Source of the DNA: Saturnia japonica
Taxonomy: Eukaryota; Arthropoda; Insecta; Lepidoptera; Saturniidae
DNA: 64,000 nucleotides
NCBI GenBank assembly: GCA_033032175.1
Contig: CM065323.1
Coordinates: 12,090,001 to 12,154,000 of the forward strand
Reading direction: 5' to 3'
A program made the translations under genes and the position numbers. Shown here one piece after another: positions 1 to 15,100 of the stretch; the first letter of the stretch is position 1, and every line of letters starts with the position of its first letter. The notes below the pieces were generated by a model. That model did not search any database and was not told where the DNA came from. It saw only the letters and a list, made by a program, of their open reading frames with translations.

Positions 1-47
1 ACACAATCATATGTACATTATACTAAAAATATCTTATTGAATTTCAG

Positions 48-126
48 GTACAAGGAAAAACAAAAGAAGGAACACCTGTACGGAGAATCTCTAAAACATC
101 GTTTCTGCCAGAGCCACCTACTACTG
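48..126 (+). CDS. Gene 1 exon: linker before the first Ig domain
   Basis: Acceptor TTTCAG and donor GTACGT enclose 79 nt in phase 0-1, open in the frame that joins the next exon (reads VQGKTKEGTP at its start). It resembles the short linker after the vWA-associated region of hemicentins, but that is inference from one short exon. I find no counterpart in gene 2. Confidence 0.5.
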
Positions 127-3100
127 GTACGTAAATAATATTAATAAAGCAAAAAAGAAAGAAAAAAAAATTAAACTTAATATTGAAAGACAGATATTGT
201 AGATAAATTTTTATATATACCGTTAATAATCGTACTTAGTGGTATATTTAAAAGTTGTGATTAGTACAAACGCCGTACTTATTGATGATATATGTATAAT
301 AAGAAAAATCGAAGCTAGCGTGAAGTAATAAGAAAACGAATTCTAAGTAAATAAATAAAACGTAATGCCTAACACAAATTACATAAATTATAAACTAAAC
401 AATAAGATATATACATGACTTATATATGTATATAAAGCATAAAACAAAAATAATACATGCAGTAAAAAAACACACTTTATACAAATTAAATATATTTATT
501 TTAAAGTCCCAGAAGTCACAATCATTGAAGGAGCAAGATCTGGCTTGGAGTACGGAAGCTCTCTTTTGTTGACGTGCAGAGTGACCGCTTATCCTAAACC
601 AGTGATCGTCTGGAAAGACAATGAAGATAATCTGTTACCAACTAATGTAAGTTAATAAAATTAAACATTTAGGCAACTCGGCTCAAGTAAGACTGTCTTT
701 ATACTTTGTATTTAGTTTAATAAAGTTAAAGGAAGACAAATTGGTCTATAACTGTTCCCTGAAAGGTATATATTGGTAGTACATACTATAAAGTATATTT
801 AAATGATTGGGCTTTCGGATCGAAAAGGAAGATAATACACAACAATCTTTTACAAAAAATTCTGATAAAGAAAGCAACTTGTATCGAAACATAATTAATT
901 GGTTACGGTATTTTTTTTAGGCTCCAGTCGTAGAACCGCCATATCACATAAGTTATCTACAACTGAGCGCCGTGACAATATCGAAAAAGTATTCCTGTCA
1001 AGCCAGCAACAGTGTTGGAAAAGATACGAAAGTAATTGACGTCACTGTAGCTGATCCATTCAAGGTTATCTCTGCTCCTCCTGGTAATTTTCTTTGTTCC
1101 ACATTATCTATATATCCTGTTGTAGATGTTTCTACCACTCTATTGATTGATATTGATCTCTACCTAACATGGAATACATTAAATATATAAATAATATCGA
1201 TGAAATATTTTTTTTTATTTATTTGTTAATTATGAAATTGTTTTTTTTTAAAATAAGAAGTAAGTAAATGAACAAAATTTGTAACTTTAAAATTAATTAC
1301 AAAAGAAAAGGTAAGCAAGTCAGTAGATGCACAATATTACAAACCAGACAAAACTCTAATTTGATGGTCTAGTTATGAGATCAGAGAATTTGGTGAATGC
1401 GGCTAAAGGTACTAAAAACGTTAAACAGAAAGGTGGAATTGTGTTAGGGTTATGCTTAGCTATGACAACAAGTGAGCAATGAACTAACAAATTTCTATCA
1501 TATACCTGCATCGGCAATTAATAAAAATAATGTTTAGCTCGTTTTGTATCTAACAAATCAGGTGCTTTCATATCATCGATTGGAAATACAGACGTAATTT
1601 ATTTTTCAGGTTACAATTTATCCAAATTAGTGCGAATGATTATTATTCATGCAGTGAAGTCCAATAGAAATAGACTAATGTGTGTTTAATTTTCAGAAAC
1701 GTTGAATATTAAGCAAGGTGAAACGGCTAAAATACGCTGCGATATAACATCAAAACTCCCAATGCAAATTACCTGGTACCATGTTGATGAATTCGGTGCT
1801 AAGACGAGACTGATGCCTTCCAAGGCGTATACTATATCGAGAGATGAGACTGAACTTGTCATAAAAGCTGTTGACTCAACTCTAGCTGGCCAATATATTT
1901 GCAAAGCGTTGCTATTGTCCAATGATGGAATCAACAAACAATTCACTTTTAACATTAAATTGCCTGAATCTGGTAATTCTTTTAATTCAAACTGTTATAT
2001 TTGCACAATCATCATCATCATCACGGACAGCTTGTTTCATGTTATAAGGCTCCTTTTTCTAAGCCATTACGCCTATCCTATTTGAGCCTTGTTCAAGCTT
2101 CCCAACGAAATTTGTTTTATCCTCGACTCATCTTACCACCGGTCTTCTTACATTCCGTTTGCCCTCTCGTCATCACCATTACGTCAGCTACTGCTTATCG
2201 TTACATTTGTAACTTTTTAAAAAAATGCAAGTGTTAAATACAGTTATTTAATATTTTAATAGAATATAGCTTATTGGAACACTGCAAACGAGAAATCTGT
2301 ATGGTAGAAATCGGATGTATGCTTATTGCAATTTTCATATTAATTATTATGATTTGATTTATTTTAAAAAACAGCACTCGTCTGCTAAAATTAACGGAGT
2401 CTTAAAAATGTACAAACTAGATATTGCAATATTTGTTTGACGTAGGTGGTACTTTGCGAAAATCCTACGTAATTAATTTATCCAAAATTTATTTGCTACT
2501 TCCGTCTGAAATAGATTAACAGTTGTTTCGTCTATCTGCAACAAAAAACGTTTATTATTTCTTAAGATGAATCTGAAAATGTTATTAAATCTGAAAGTGC
2601 TCGTGAAAAGCAATAAAAATCAAAAAGTGAACTACATATTAGTAACTGAAACAATAAAAGAGATGCAGTCGAGCTTGTAGACCCGAACGTTATTAACCTA
2701 TAAGAAGTAAATGTGAAAAGTGTTAAACAAATAATATTATATAATACTATTTCAATTATTACAGTATTTAGAGAATCTGAAAAGATTTAATAACATTTTC
2801 AGATTCATCTTAAGAATTAATAACAAGCGTTTTTTGTTGCAGACAGACTTAATAACTGTTAATATATTTCAGGCGGTAGTAGCAAATACATTTCGGATAA
2901 ATAAATTAGTGACTGCAAATAATCATAAATTTATCAAACTGAGTATTTGTTGAAAAAGTAAGTACTATTTATATTATTTTATATTTTCAGTGGCTCCTGT
3001 TATAGATAAAACGACAACTGTAATAGAAATTCAAGAAATGGAAAGTATCACCATCCCTTGCAAGTTAGTAACATTTTTCTTTCATTATTTCGTAAATAAA

Positions 3101-6100
3101 ATAATATTATGTATTATTTATAAAACTTTATAACACACAACCCCTTACTCTTTACACGAATTATATATACTCTTACATGTTGTACAAGTTACATAGTCAG
3201 TTATCATTTTTTTTTATTTATTTATTTTAGAACTAAACTACTTTTTCTATCTTCAAAAAATCTTTCATCGTTCTCTTTGTATTTGTTTACATTTATTTAT
3301 TTAGTTCTTTGACACAAATACTAATTTGCTTATTTAAATTACAATTCAAATTAGCCACTAATATATCTGCAAATTCCTCAAGTATCGTCAGACTATCAAA
3401 AAAATGTTACTCTCTTGAGATTCATTAAGCGTATGTATTGCCCTTTGGAATGGAGCATTAGCTAGTAAGTTAGTGCAGTTTGCACATTAGCGTTTATTCT
3501 AGTCCTGGCATACGAGAGATAGTGAAAGCTCTTCAATAAGTCTTAATAAAACCAAATTATTTTCAAATTTATTTACTCCTGTAGCGTCATCATTAATGTT
3601 TAATGTTGTACTTGTGCATTGTGTGCACCGGCAGTCCAGTCTCGGTCGGCACACGCAATGCACGCGGTAATAATACAGAAATAAACAATTTCATTTGGAA
3701 GGATTGTTTTCATATTTATCTCCAGACTGGTAAACCTCCAAACTCCAATATATTTTTATCCAATATATTCAAAAATTCATTGTCCATTTCTATTTTCAGA
3801 ATCTTACAGGGAGTACCAGCTCCCGTATTAACGTGGCAATACCGATTCTCTAAATTGTTACCTTTTGAAACTACTAATCTACTCGATAAGGAAATAACTC
3901 AACAAGGATTTGAAGGAACAACCATATTTAAAGCAGAATTAAAAAAATCTGGTGAATACAAATGCATAGCCGAGAATTCTGCAGGAAGTGATGAACACGT
4001 CACAGGTAATGTCAATCTTAATATGTCTTTGTTTTTGGTAAAAGCAGTAAGAGGTATAGACGTTGATATTATAAAAAAATATTAAATTTGGGATTTACCC
4101 ATTTTTTATTAATTTTCTCGAGACTCTAGAGTCTAGACACATACAAAACTTAACGCATGTTCACAGGTACGTCCATGCGTATATTATTCAAAGTCAATTG
4201 ATCTTTTATTTCCTGAATTGAAATAAAACTTGATATAATTTAATTATACTATAAGTTATCTGCAACAATTTTTTTAAATGTTGGATATAGTTAAGTTACT
4301 GTTTATCAAAATATCAGGTAATAACCTCATAATTATTGTAACATAAGTGCATAAATTATGAAAAACTAAAATGAATTTTTCGACGCTTATGCTGCTTTCC
4401 ATCGTGTTTTTTGACAAACGGTTTTCCTTTTATAAAACCTATGTAGGCAGGTATATTATGTTTTGTTTAACGTCTCATAAGACCATAAAAGTGTTTCATT
4501 AGAGTAAATCAATAAACAACTAAATTGAAACAATTTTTTTCAGCTCTCGTGGTGTTAAAGAAACCAGAAATAACTATCAATGAAGGTGCTAAATTGTCTG
4601 TTAATTATGGAAGCTCAGTGTCAGCGACTTGTACAGTCTCTGCTAATCCGGAGCCTAGTATTGAGTGGAAGGACGTAATAGGCGACGTCGTTACAGCTGG
4701 CTCCATAGTTAGTATTTTGATTTGTTATCTAGCTTCTATTATTTGATTCTGCAACTAAGGATACTTTGTCAGGTTTTAAATTGGTATAAAAACAGAAGAT
4801 TGTTTTTACCCGGTACCTAAAATGTAAACACAGCTTATGCTGGATCAAATATGTGTAATAGCATATAGAAGTGAAATAGATTTCACCGTACTTTTATTAA
4901 AAGTTTAAAAATGTACTAATGAACCATTAGGAAATTTGAATGCAACCTCTCAATTCAGACACTACTGGGTATAGGTATTTTTGAAATTTTTCATTTGGAT
5001 GGAAATATTAATTAATTAATATTCTAATTTGCAGAACTATTTAGAGGACTTCAAATACAGCAAGACTTTGAGAATAAACAACGTGATAAGAATCAAATAA
5101 ATATTACTGCCTATCGCAAAACAAACAGGGACAGGCGGCGGGCATGGTTGAAGTAACAGTTTTATCTCCATTCAAAGTTAATAGCTACCCTGGAGGTAAA
5201 CCAATTCCTGTTTTTAGGCATGAAAATTATTCTTATAAGCTATATCGATACATTGCGGATAACAGAGAAAATACATTAACTTGTAACTAAGATAATTTTT
5301 ACACTATAGGTGCTATAAATCGTTAGGCTAACATCTAAGAACTAAGATCACAACGTAAGACCCATGCGATGAACTGACTAAACTAAATTAATTTTTAGTG
5401 TTCCATGCTAAGAGTGCATTGGTTTTATTGTTGAACGTCTCATAGAACTATATATTTTGAGGAACATCTTTCCAACATCTTCTCTAGATTAGACTAACCC
5501 TTAGACCTGATGACTATCAATTATCGGTCAAGAAAGACACAATAAAAAAATGATTCAAGCCATGTGTAACATCAATAGCATTCTCACTTTGGAGACTCCT
5601 GATATTGCCAAATCATTCTGACAACTATTGTTGATTTTCCTACCATTATTATGGGATTAATCAATATTTTTGTCCAAAACGATAATGATAAAAAGCTACT
5701 AAATTATAATAAGCTTCTGTTCGCTTCAGGTTCATATTTATTGCTCGTGCAAATGGGGATCCATTAAGGATTACTTTTTTATTCACTTAAGAATACATAA
5801 CAACGATGAGGAATCAATTTACAATCAAAGTTGTTTCAGTTTCATAAAAATTGGTGTAACCAATGAAATTACCGTTAATCTTTTTTACAGAATTCACGAA
5901 CGCTGTATACGGGAGTCCTACGAAAATAAAATGTGACATAACATCCAACTTGCCAATGATAATAACTTGGATCTATATCAACAATAAAACAAAATTAAAA
6001 GAAATAATAAGAATGTCTGCTAAGTACACCATATCGTCAGATGAAACTGAACTCATTATTAACACCATAGACGTTGATTCAGTCGGAGAATATACCTGTA

Positions 6101-9100
6101 GGGCCTCGTTGCTTTTTGATGACGAGGAATCTAAATCATTTACGACGGAAGTCAAACTACAAGGAATAAGTATGTATAATATAATGTTTATAGAAATGTT
6201 TATGTTTATTGTTAATGGTATGAAACAGCTATAGTGAGTGATAGGACAAGATAGTTCTGACGCACTAGATCGCGACCAAAGTTCATGAACACACACACTG
6301 GCGTGTCGCGTTTCGGGATTTGCCAGTGCCAAGAGGCTAACCAACCAGCACGACAGCGACGACCGTCAGTGGATTGCCAATCCAATGCCAACTGTAATTA
6401 CTTTCTACTCCGAAGAACTGAGTTATAACGACTTATGTTCTAAAACGTGTTGCCTACCACACACTTCAAACTGACATACATCATCATGAGAACTGCTGCT
6501 GCATTGCAGGAGATATATATATGGCGGTGATACTTGCGCAGCCAGTCTTTGCATAGGTTCTATTACTTTGTAAATATAATAAGAACACTTTCTAATCATT
6601 TACAAATGTAAAATTTTTTAATTGGAACATTTACAGTGACACCAAAAATTTTAGATCAAAACGCAAGTAATATTCAAGTTGAGGAGAATTTACCGGCTCT
6701 TATACAATGCAAGTAAGCATCAATTACCTGTTCCTAATATTCATAAAACCCAGAGAACCGCTGATGGATTTCAATCTCTCGATATTTCGTTGTGTTTGGA
6801 TTTTACTATGCTTTCTTCTATTTACCGAGCTATTATAACAAAACAAAAAAATAGAGCAATCTTCACTGCAAATAATAGAGAAGAATATAATAAACTAGCA
6901 TGCACCTTGAAAGTAACACAAAGGAAAATTGTGCGCTTTTTTTTTATTGCAAGAAGTTCGTGCGCGACCGTCCTATGTTTCCGACAGACGTTGGCAGGGA
7001 CGAAGCGCGTGCAATTGTGCGACGTAGGTGCACAAGTCACAGTACACTCAAGTAAAGAATATTATGTCTTCATACAAACGGACGAAATGAAATCTAGATA
7101 ATCTTCAGTACACAATAGTTGCAATTACGTATTTTATAACTAATGATGAAATTCTATTACTTAATTCCTAGAATTGAAAATTGTTTTTGATTTATTAAAA
7201 TTTAAGCCAAATTTTTTTTTATTTGTAAAAATATGTACAGTGCCTTCTGACTGGGTACCTCACAATCACTTTTGAAACTAGAAATAAAACCCAAGTAGAA
7301 ATTATTTAAATTAAAGCTTACAAAATTTCTAGTAGATAAATATATTTTGGTGAAAAGATAATAATGGTATTTTAATATAGCATTATCAAATACGTAAATA
7401 GGTATCCCAAGAAATACAGTTAGAGAGCAGCCCTAGTGCATGTTTATCTACCGAGCGGCTTTAGCTAATTATTTTAAGAATACTGCTGAGATAACATACT
7501 GTTTACTTTAGTGTACTGTAGTAATATAATATCGTGCTACCTCGTCCCCACTAACGTCTCTCACATGGGACGGTCGCGCGCGAACTTGTTCGATTATAGA
7601 AGGGTATATAGAACATATAGATCATAAAAAAGAAATAGCTACCACAATTCCTAGAAAGCACAAATGTTTAGTGAATTAGATAAAATGTTATTTATTCCAG
7701 AGTTGCTAACGTAAATCCGAAGCCCACTATTAGATGGGAATTTAGAGCTCACAGTGGACATGAATTTTTACCTATACCACAGGTTGGTGAAGAAATGCAC
7801 ATACCAAGCGCCGTAATGCATAACGCTGGCTACTACAGATGTATTGCTGAGAATGTCATAGGAAACGAGGATAAGATAACAGGTTAGTTTATATAACATC
7901 CACGTATATTGTGATGGATTGGTATTATTCCCGAAAAAAAAGTAAAGTCGAAGAAGGACATATTAAAATTGATATCAATTGTTATTGTTAAATCAGATGA
8001 TTTTAGATATTTTCTCTTTGCCAGCCTGTAACTATTTCGGTGTAAGCATTCTAAATCTTTCCAGTTCATTTCTCGGTGTGCCACAGTGTCAATCAATAAC
8101 AATGTCAATCCTGCTGCTTTTACAATGTTATCGACAACTTGTTTATTTTGTTTAGGAAAGTTTTTCTCTCCCTGGACTACTCTCAAGGACCACCCTGACG
8201 CTATATTTTTTTTATCAAACAAATATATTATTGTTTCAGAGTTGGTTGTTACTAAGAAGCCCGTGATTGTCATACTGGAGGGTTTTAATACTAGCGTGTC
8301 TTATGGGAATCAACTTGTTCTAACTTGCAGAGTAATGGCCTATCCGGACCCGAAAGTTACTTGGACTGATAGTTCGGGAAGCCCAGTAAACTCTGAGGTG
8401 ACTAATTTACAGATTTTTGCAAAACACTGCATTCTTTTAATTAATCGACATTTCTTTTTGTTTTATAATAATCAATAGATATACATTAATTAATTAAATT
8501 TTGCAGATACGAAATAACTAGAATTTCATACAAAATATTTCCTGTGGTTTTGTTAATTTGTGAAATGTCATTTTCAAATATTTAAAAGGTGTTTCTATAG
8601 ACTTGTAATACTAGATTGCAACTCTGTGGGCAGCTTTTAATTTAATAAATACCTTCGAAAGCTAATATTAGCTTCAATTTTCCTAATAATCGTTTTCGTA
8701 CCATTTTTATTGTGAAGTTGATACATTAAAGCATTCTTTTAAAGACTTAAAATGGAAATAAAGAAACAGTTTTAGTTTTACTTTTGTACACAAACGCTTT
8801 TATGCTTTGAATGATTACAAACTACTTTAAAGTATTTTACAGAACAAAATACTTCGTGAAGATTAAATCTTAGCTATGTTTGCAGATTCTAAAAACAACT
8901 GATGAATACGAATACACCAGTGTATTAAACATTCCGAATGTAAAGAAACCAGGAAAATATTATTGCTTGGCGGAGAATGTGCAAGGCAAAAGTAGTGCTC
9001 ATATTGATGTAACTGTCTTGCTACCTTTTAAAGTAGTGACACATCCCGAACGTAAGAATTGAGTATTATTAATTTGGTTTCAAATAACTTCGGAAAAAAT

Positions 9101-12100
9101 ATATAATTTTAAGAATTATGGAATTTTCATATCATCTGAAATTTATTATATTATGTGTTCATTTACAACGATTACAGCATAGGAAGTTTAGAGAAAACAA
9201 ACCAAAAATGATTCTTGTTTCGGAGTCAAGTATTGTTTAAATTTGTTTTTTAGTATAGAATAGTTATTTCAACAAAAGTTTGAAATGTCTCACTGTAAAT
9301 AAATGGCTGTAAAACGTTTAATTTCTTTATTAAATGTTTGACGTGAGAGATTTACTTAAAATGTCCAAACTTTACGTTGTTTAGCATTTAAAAGTCTTCA
9401 GTGATCGTCATAAGTGAATCAATAAAGGCTCAGTGAAATCATGTACAGACTTCGCGCCCAACAACAAAACGGAAAACGTCGTAGTGGTTCCATAATATGA
9501 AATTGGGGTATTTTCTAATGCAGGCTGACAAGCTATCACCCTCAAGTTTAAAGTCTGTCGTCAAGCACCTATAGGTGTGTTCTAGTAAGTGCCCTTGAGA
9601 GCTAGTTCCCCTAACTAGACTTACCTTATCTTGGGCCACATTATCACAAATCATCTGGTTAAATTATGGGCAAAGGCTAAACATAAAACAAATGATCATA
9701 TTTTAGCGATTACCATTGCGGAATACGGTAAACCAGTCACAATTACATGTGACATACGCTCCCATTTAATAACAACAATAATTTGGCAACGGTTCAACGA
9801 CAAAACGAGAGAAAATGAGATTATAAAGCCATCAAACAAATACTCCTTCTCTTGGGATCAAACAAGGTTAACGATCAATAACGTTGATAATGATTCGATT
9901 GGGAAATATTCATGTAAAGCATCTCTTGCTTCTGACAAGGATCAATTTACAAGTTTCAATACTGATGTACGAATAAAACAATTGTGTAAGTATTACTTAG
10001 TAGTTATAGATTTTTTTTGGAAATATTTACGAAGATTTTACATTTAACAAATACCGATAAGATTGCCTTCCACGATCTATGCATTTCTTTAATCATGTAA
10101 ATTGTCTAGGGCCCACAGTAGATAAATTTCAGCCCTAACCGCATGATTTTATCTACATAACTTACGACATCTTCTTCAGCAAAGCTCTATACTTCTGTCT
10201 ATATAAATATAACTCTGGAATACTCTGATGAATCAATTCATCTAGATTTACACAAAATAAATTCGGTATATATCACCCATACGATCTCGTTTATTATCTC
10301 TTGTAACTTCTTCGTAACAAATATTGCTACTTTTGTAATACATACGCTATTTCTAAAAAAGATAAAGGTTTCTTTTCATACGTATAGCGCAGCAAAAAAA
10401 TAATAAAGCAATAAGCGATTTACTTTATTTTTTCCCAGTATATCCGAAACTAGATAAAAACATCACCGTAGTCGAAGTCCAAGAGAATACACAAGCTTCA
10501 ATTGTTTGCCCGTAAGTACTTGGTTTTCGAAATTTTGTTAAATGCATTGCCTTCTGGCACTTAGAGTAAAGTTTAAATATGATCAACTTCAAATGGATCG
10601 TACCCTTTTGAATTTATGAATCACTGACAAGATTTTCAAATAATTTTTCCTTTACATAAATGTAATTAAATATTCTTAGGGTCTTAGAAGGTATTCCCGC
10701 TCCGAAGATAACGTGGCAGTTCAAGTTTCGAGGTTCGAACCAATTTCTAACTATACCAAGTATGGGAGAATCTATGCAAATACCAAATGCCGTTTTAAAT
10801 AACGCTGGTTATTACAAATGTATTGCTGAAAACGTTGCAGGCTCCGATGACAAAATTACAGGTAACTTCAAAATTGATAGTTAGTTAGACATTAAAATAA
10901 ACCAAAAGGATAAAAATGACTGGTGCTACAATCTAATAATCAATGTTGTAATGTAACTCAAACGTGATCATAAATATGAAATTGATTTTATTTGATTAAC
11001 TTTTTTTACTTGCTATAAACAAATCATAAAATCATATTTGTTTCAGAGCTCATTGTAAAAAAAGCACCATCTGTGACTATATTAGAAGGAACTAAAATTA
11101 ATAGTATATACGGCAGTGAAATTTCAATAACATGTAAAGTAATTGCATATCCTGACCCAAGCATTACTTGGTATGATGAGAGAGGCACTATATTCCCTGC
11201 TGAGGTAATCATTCTTTCAGTATTCTTGTAACAGAGTTTGTCAGTCAGTTCTTCCAAGAGCAAATCTAAGTTCATTCCATGGTGTAATTTAATTGGAGCT
11301 TCTAGGTTAGGGATTAATTTGAAGTGGTAGTTTCCCATTGCTTTTCACTATTAGCTTCTTTAAGAGTCATATATCTGCATCGCCTCAGTAAAGTCTCTTT
11401 CAATAGAATTCCAGGTCACGTGTGATAGCGAGTTTTATGAACGATAGAATCCGCTACAAACTGTACCTCACGAATTCACCGGTGTTAAATTTATTTGTCC
11501 AAGTTTTCACTAGGCCGCGCGCCGCGTCGCCTACTTGCCTTCAGCTTGTCAGATTGCTTGAATTTCATGGTTACTGCTCCACTCCATAGGGTCGTAGCGT
11601 AAAGTTATAGAGCCTTATTACCTCCCTCAATAAATAGGCTATAAAATACAAAAATACATTTTCAAATATGATGGGTAGTTCCAGATATTAGAGTGTTACA
11701 ACAAACAAATAATCTCTTGAAATGTGAATAGTATAGATTGATTAGTCGCTAGTAAGCCTATACAACTATATCTAGACAATAGGATGGTTCTGTTATACTT
11801 TTACTTATATTACTAAGACGTTTATATGAATAATCTATTGAATAATACATAAACGCTTTAACTTATTTATTTCTATTTATTACGTCAAATTATGTATCCT
11901 CATATGTCGTATATAATACTTTATGTATGACTCTGTGTAGTATTTTTTTTAAAAACCTAATTCTGTACTAAAATATTTTAGACTTTACCAGCAACGAATG
12001 AATACGAGTACACTAGCCTTCTAAAAATACCTAATTTTAAAAAGTCAGCCCGTTTTTATTGTCGTGCTGTGAATAGCATTGAGGAAAGTTCGGCGTATAC

Positions 12101-15100
12101 TGATGTCACAGTACCGTCATTATTCTCCGTCGACCCTGAAGGTACGAATGTTCTACATAAATTCGTTTATTTTTTAATTTATGAAAATAATTTTACAATA
12201 CATCAGCTATTTTTTAAATTTATGAACTTAATTTTCTGTTCTTTTCCAAATACTGTTTCGCAGCAATTCAACTATGTCATTTAAAAATCGGTATGCTCCA
12301 ACTTCATGAATCCCACGAGTTTATTATAAGCAAATTTAAAATAATTATTTTCAGTTACTATGAACGTAGAATATGGTAAATCAATAACGATACAATGTGG
12401 AGTAAAATCACAAATGCCAATAGTAATAACATGGAATCACGTCAATGCTATAACAAAAGAAACGGAGATTGTCCGAGCTTCAGAAAAATATTCTATGCCA
12501 TGGGACGGAACTAAACTAACGATTAGATTTATGAATTCTGACTTGGTTGGGAAATATTCTTGCAAAGCATCATTACTGTTCGACATTGAACAATACGCAA
12601 TACACGATACGAATGTCGATATTGACGGATTGAGTAAGTTATTTTTATACCACTTTATCAATAAATATCAACATTATAAATCAACTAATTTATGAATTTT
12701 AGATCGATTTTAATAAACTTATCGGTTTGCAAGTTAAAAATATAAATATATATATAAATATAGATATATCCCAAATCTTATTAGCAATGTAATATTTAAT
12801 GTCGGTATATTATATGATATCTACACATTAATATTTTTAAAGAAAAATAAACTTTCATATAATTATTGCTCTTTTTCAGCACCTCCTAAATTTAACAAAA
12901 CATATAGTTCCATTGAAGTCACAGATAATTTACCGGTTACAATAGAATGCGAGTGAGTATAATTAAATAATTTTAAAAGAAAATATTTTAAGCCAAGTGA
13001 AATTGTTTTAGGAATTAGTGATAGAAGAAACTATTATAAACTGTACAATTTAGAACTTCAAACATAACACGTCTTTGGAGAGTCACACTATATTTTGGGA
13101 ATTAACTATTACCAAATTATAACTGCATATTAATGTAAAATTAGTAAACATAGGTAGGAAAGAGCCTTTGGAAAATAACCCAATTTTGATCACCGTGACA
13201 TCAAAATGAACTACTACAACCTACCCTAATTCGGGTACTACCACAAGAGGTATATAAAATATTGCGAATGTTTAATATATGAATCCTAAACTTCGTTTTA
13301 GACTCCTGGAAGGTACGCCTAAACCGAAAATATCATGGCAATTTAAAAGTCGTGGATCAAGAAACTTCTTACCTATACCAGGTTTTGAGGATTATTTGCG
13401 AATACCAATCGTTGTTCTAAATAGTGCTGGTTACTACAGATGTATTGCTGAAAATTCTGCCGGTCATGATGATAAGATAACAGGTAGTTATGATATATAA
13501 AAAACACAAATAACAATCGTCAAGTGTGAAGGCTAGGTGAATCCAAACAGAATATTGACTTCACAATACTATTACATTATAGTAAAATCTTTTTTACAAA
13601 TTTAATAAAACCAGTAGTATAGTGATTTCATCGGGTTATTAGACTTAGAAAGAAATTATAGTCGGGTTAAAGTTTGTGACTATTATTCAAAATCAAAATA
13701 ATAATAAATATCATTTGATTAAATTTTGGCTTTAAGTAGGTAACTAACTACTTATGAACGTTACAGTTGACAAGAAACTCGATCAGGGTTTTCTCCAGAC
13801 ATTGGGTACTATTATTCACGTGATGATCCACCCTAGAATAACTTTTTACAGTAAAACCGGCTTTACATTGTAGTATTTGTACTCTTTGTTTGGCAAATCG
13901 CAAATGAGTTTAAGGACCTTGTTATAGAACCTTACACTATTACCTCAAAAACTTTTATTGGTCTTACTTCTTCTATCACGCGGTAAGGCTGTTTCATGTT
14001 ATTAAAACTATGTAGGCCATTTACAAAATCTAGTTTATATAAGTTTTTGAAAAAAAAAAAAAATTAAACTGTCAAGGATGTATTGAAGTATATAGGATGT
14101 ATTAAAACCGACACTAAATGTTAATAAATAAAAATAATATTAATAATCTAAATTTTCTTCAGTTTAATGTAAAACATGTTCATGACGAACAGAGTGGTCG
14201 CTAATATAGCTGAAAGATCAATAACTAGTTGAAAGAGGTCTGAAATATTCGGTATTCGACAGATAACCTCTGCATCTTTACTTGTCACTTTCATAAAGTT
14301 GCTTTAAGTAGCGCCGGAAAACAGCCTTCGATCCTGTTACTTGCACGATACAGTGATTCTATTATTCCCTAGTAGAACATCCATTACACTCTAATTCACA
14401 TTCACACAGTAGTAGTATAATATATCTCTGAAGGTCCTTTTATATTTTTTGCATAGCTAGAGTTAGCAAACGAAATGTAAGATAAAAAAGCAAAGCCCGA
14501 TGAAGCTAGTAAAGCCATTTAGACCAAAAGAGTCAGTCAAATCGAAAAATTAAAAAGGTGGTTTATATGTAATATTGTATCTTCTTCTTTTTTCTCCTCG
14601 CCTTTTCCCGTTTCATGGCGTCTTCTTTCCTAAACAAGAGGCGCTTCTTGCGTCTTTGTACTATATCTTCGTTTGACAGGTTGAGAAGCTTTATGTTCCT
14701 CTAGACATTCGTTATCCAAATAGTCTGCGGTCTGTCATGGAAGGGCAATTCCTCACAACGTGTTCAATGTGTCTTCGAATTATGTGTTTATACCATCTAA
14801 TTCTGGACTCAGAAAGTATTTCAATAATGAGCGCTACCTAAAAACTACCCCCTATTTTTTCTTCATGCTCTTTGTCTTTAGCTTCCTTTTTTGTTTTTCC
14901 TTATTTTAATGTTATCTATATAATGTGATCCAGTATTCAAGTAATAAATTTGTGAATGTTGCGTTGGATAAAAATGTAACTAATGTGATTGTTTCAGAGC
15001 TTATTGTAGTTAAGACACCATTGGTAATAATTGTTGAAGGTAAAAAAGTGACTCTTCCTTATGGCGCTGAACTTACTCTGACATGCAAAGTAATAGCGAA

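Noticed and set aside
2001..2237. Open frame with a His-rich start
   Set aside because: It overlaps the Ig2 exon tail only in intron sequence and has no homology signal; the His run is an ATC repeat.
3603..3799. N-terminal extension of the exon at 3800
   Set aside because: The frame is open upstream by chance; all paralogous exons start at the acceptor equivalent to 3800.
6679..7101. Open frame of 140 codons
   Set aside because: It crosses the donor at 6713 and runs into the MITE; codon content does not resemble a protein family.
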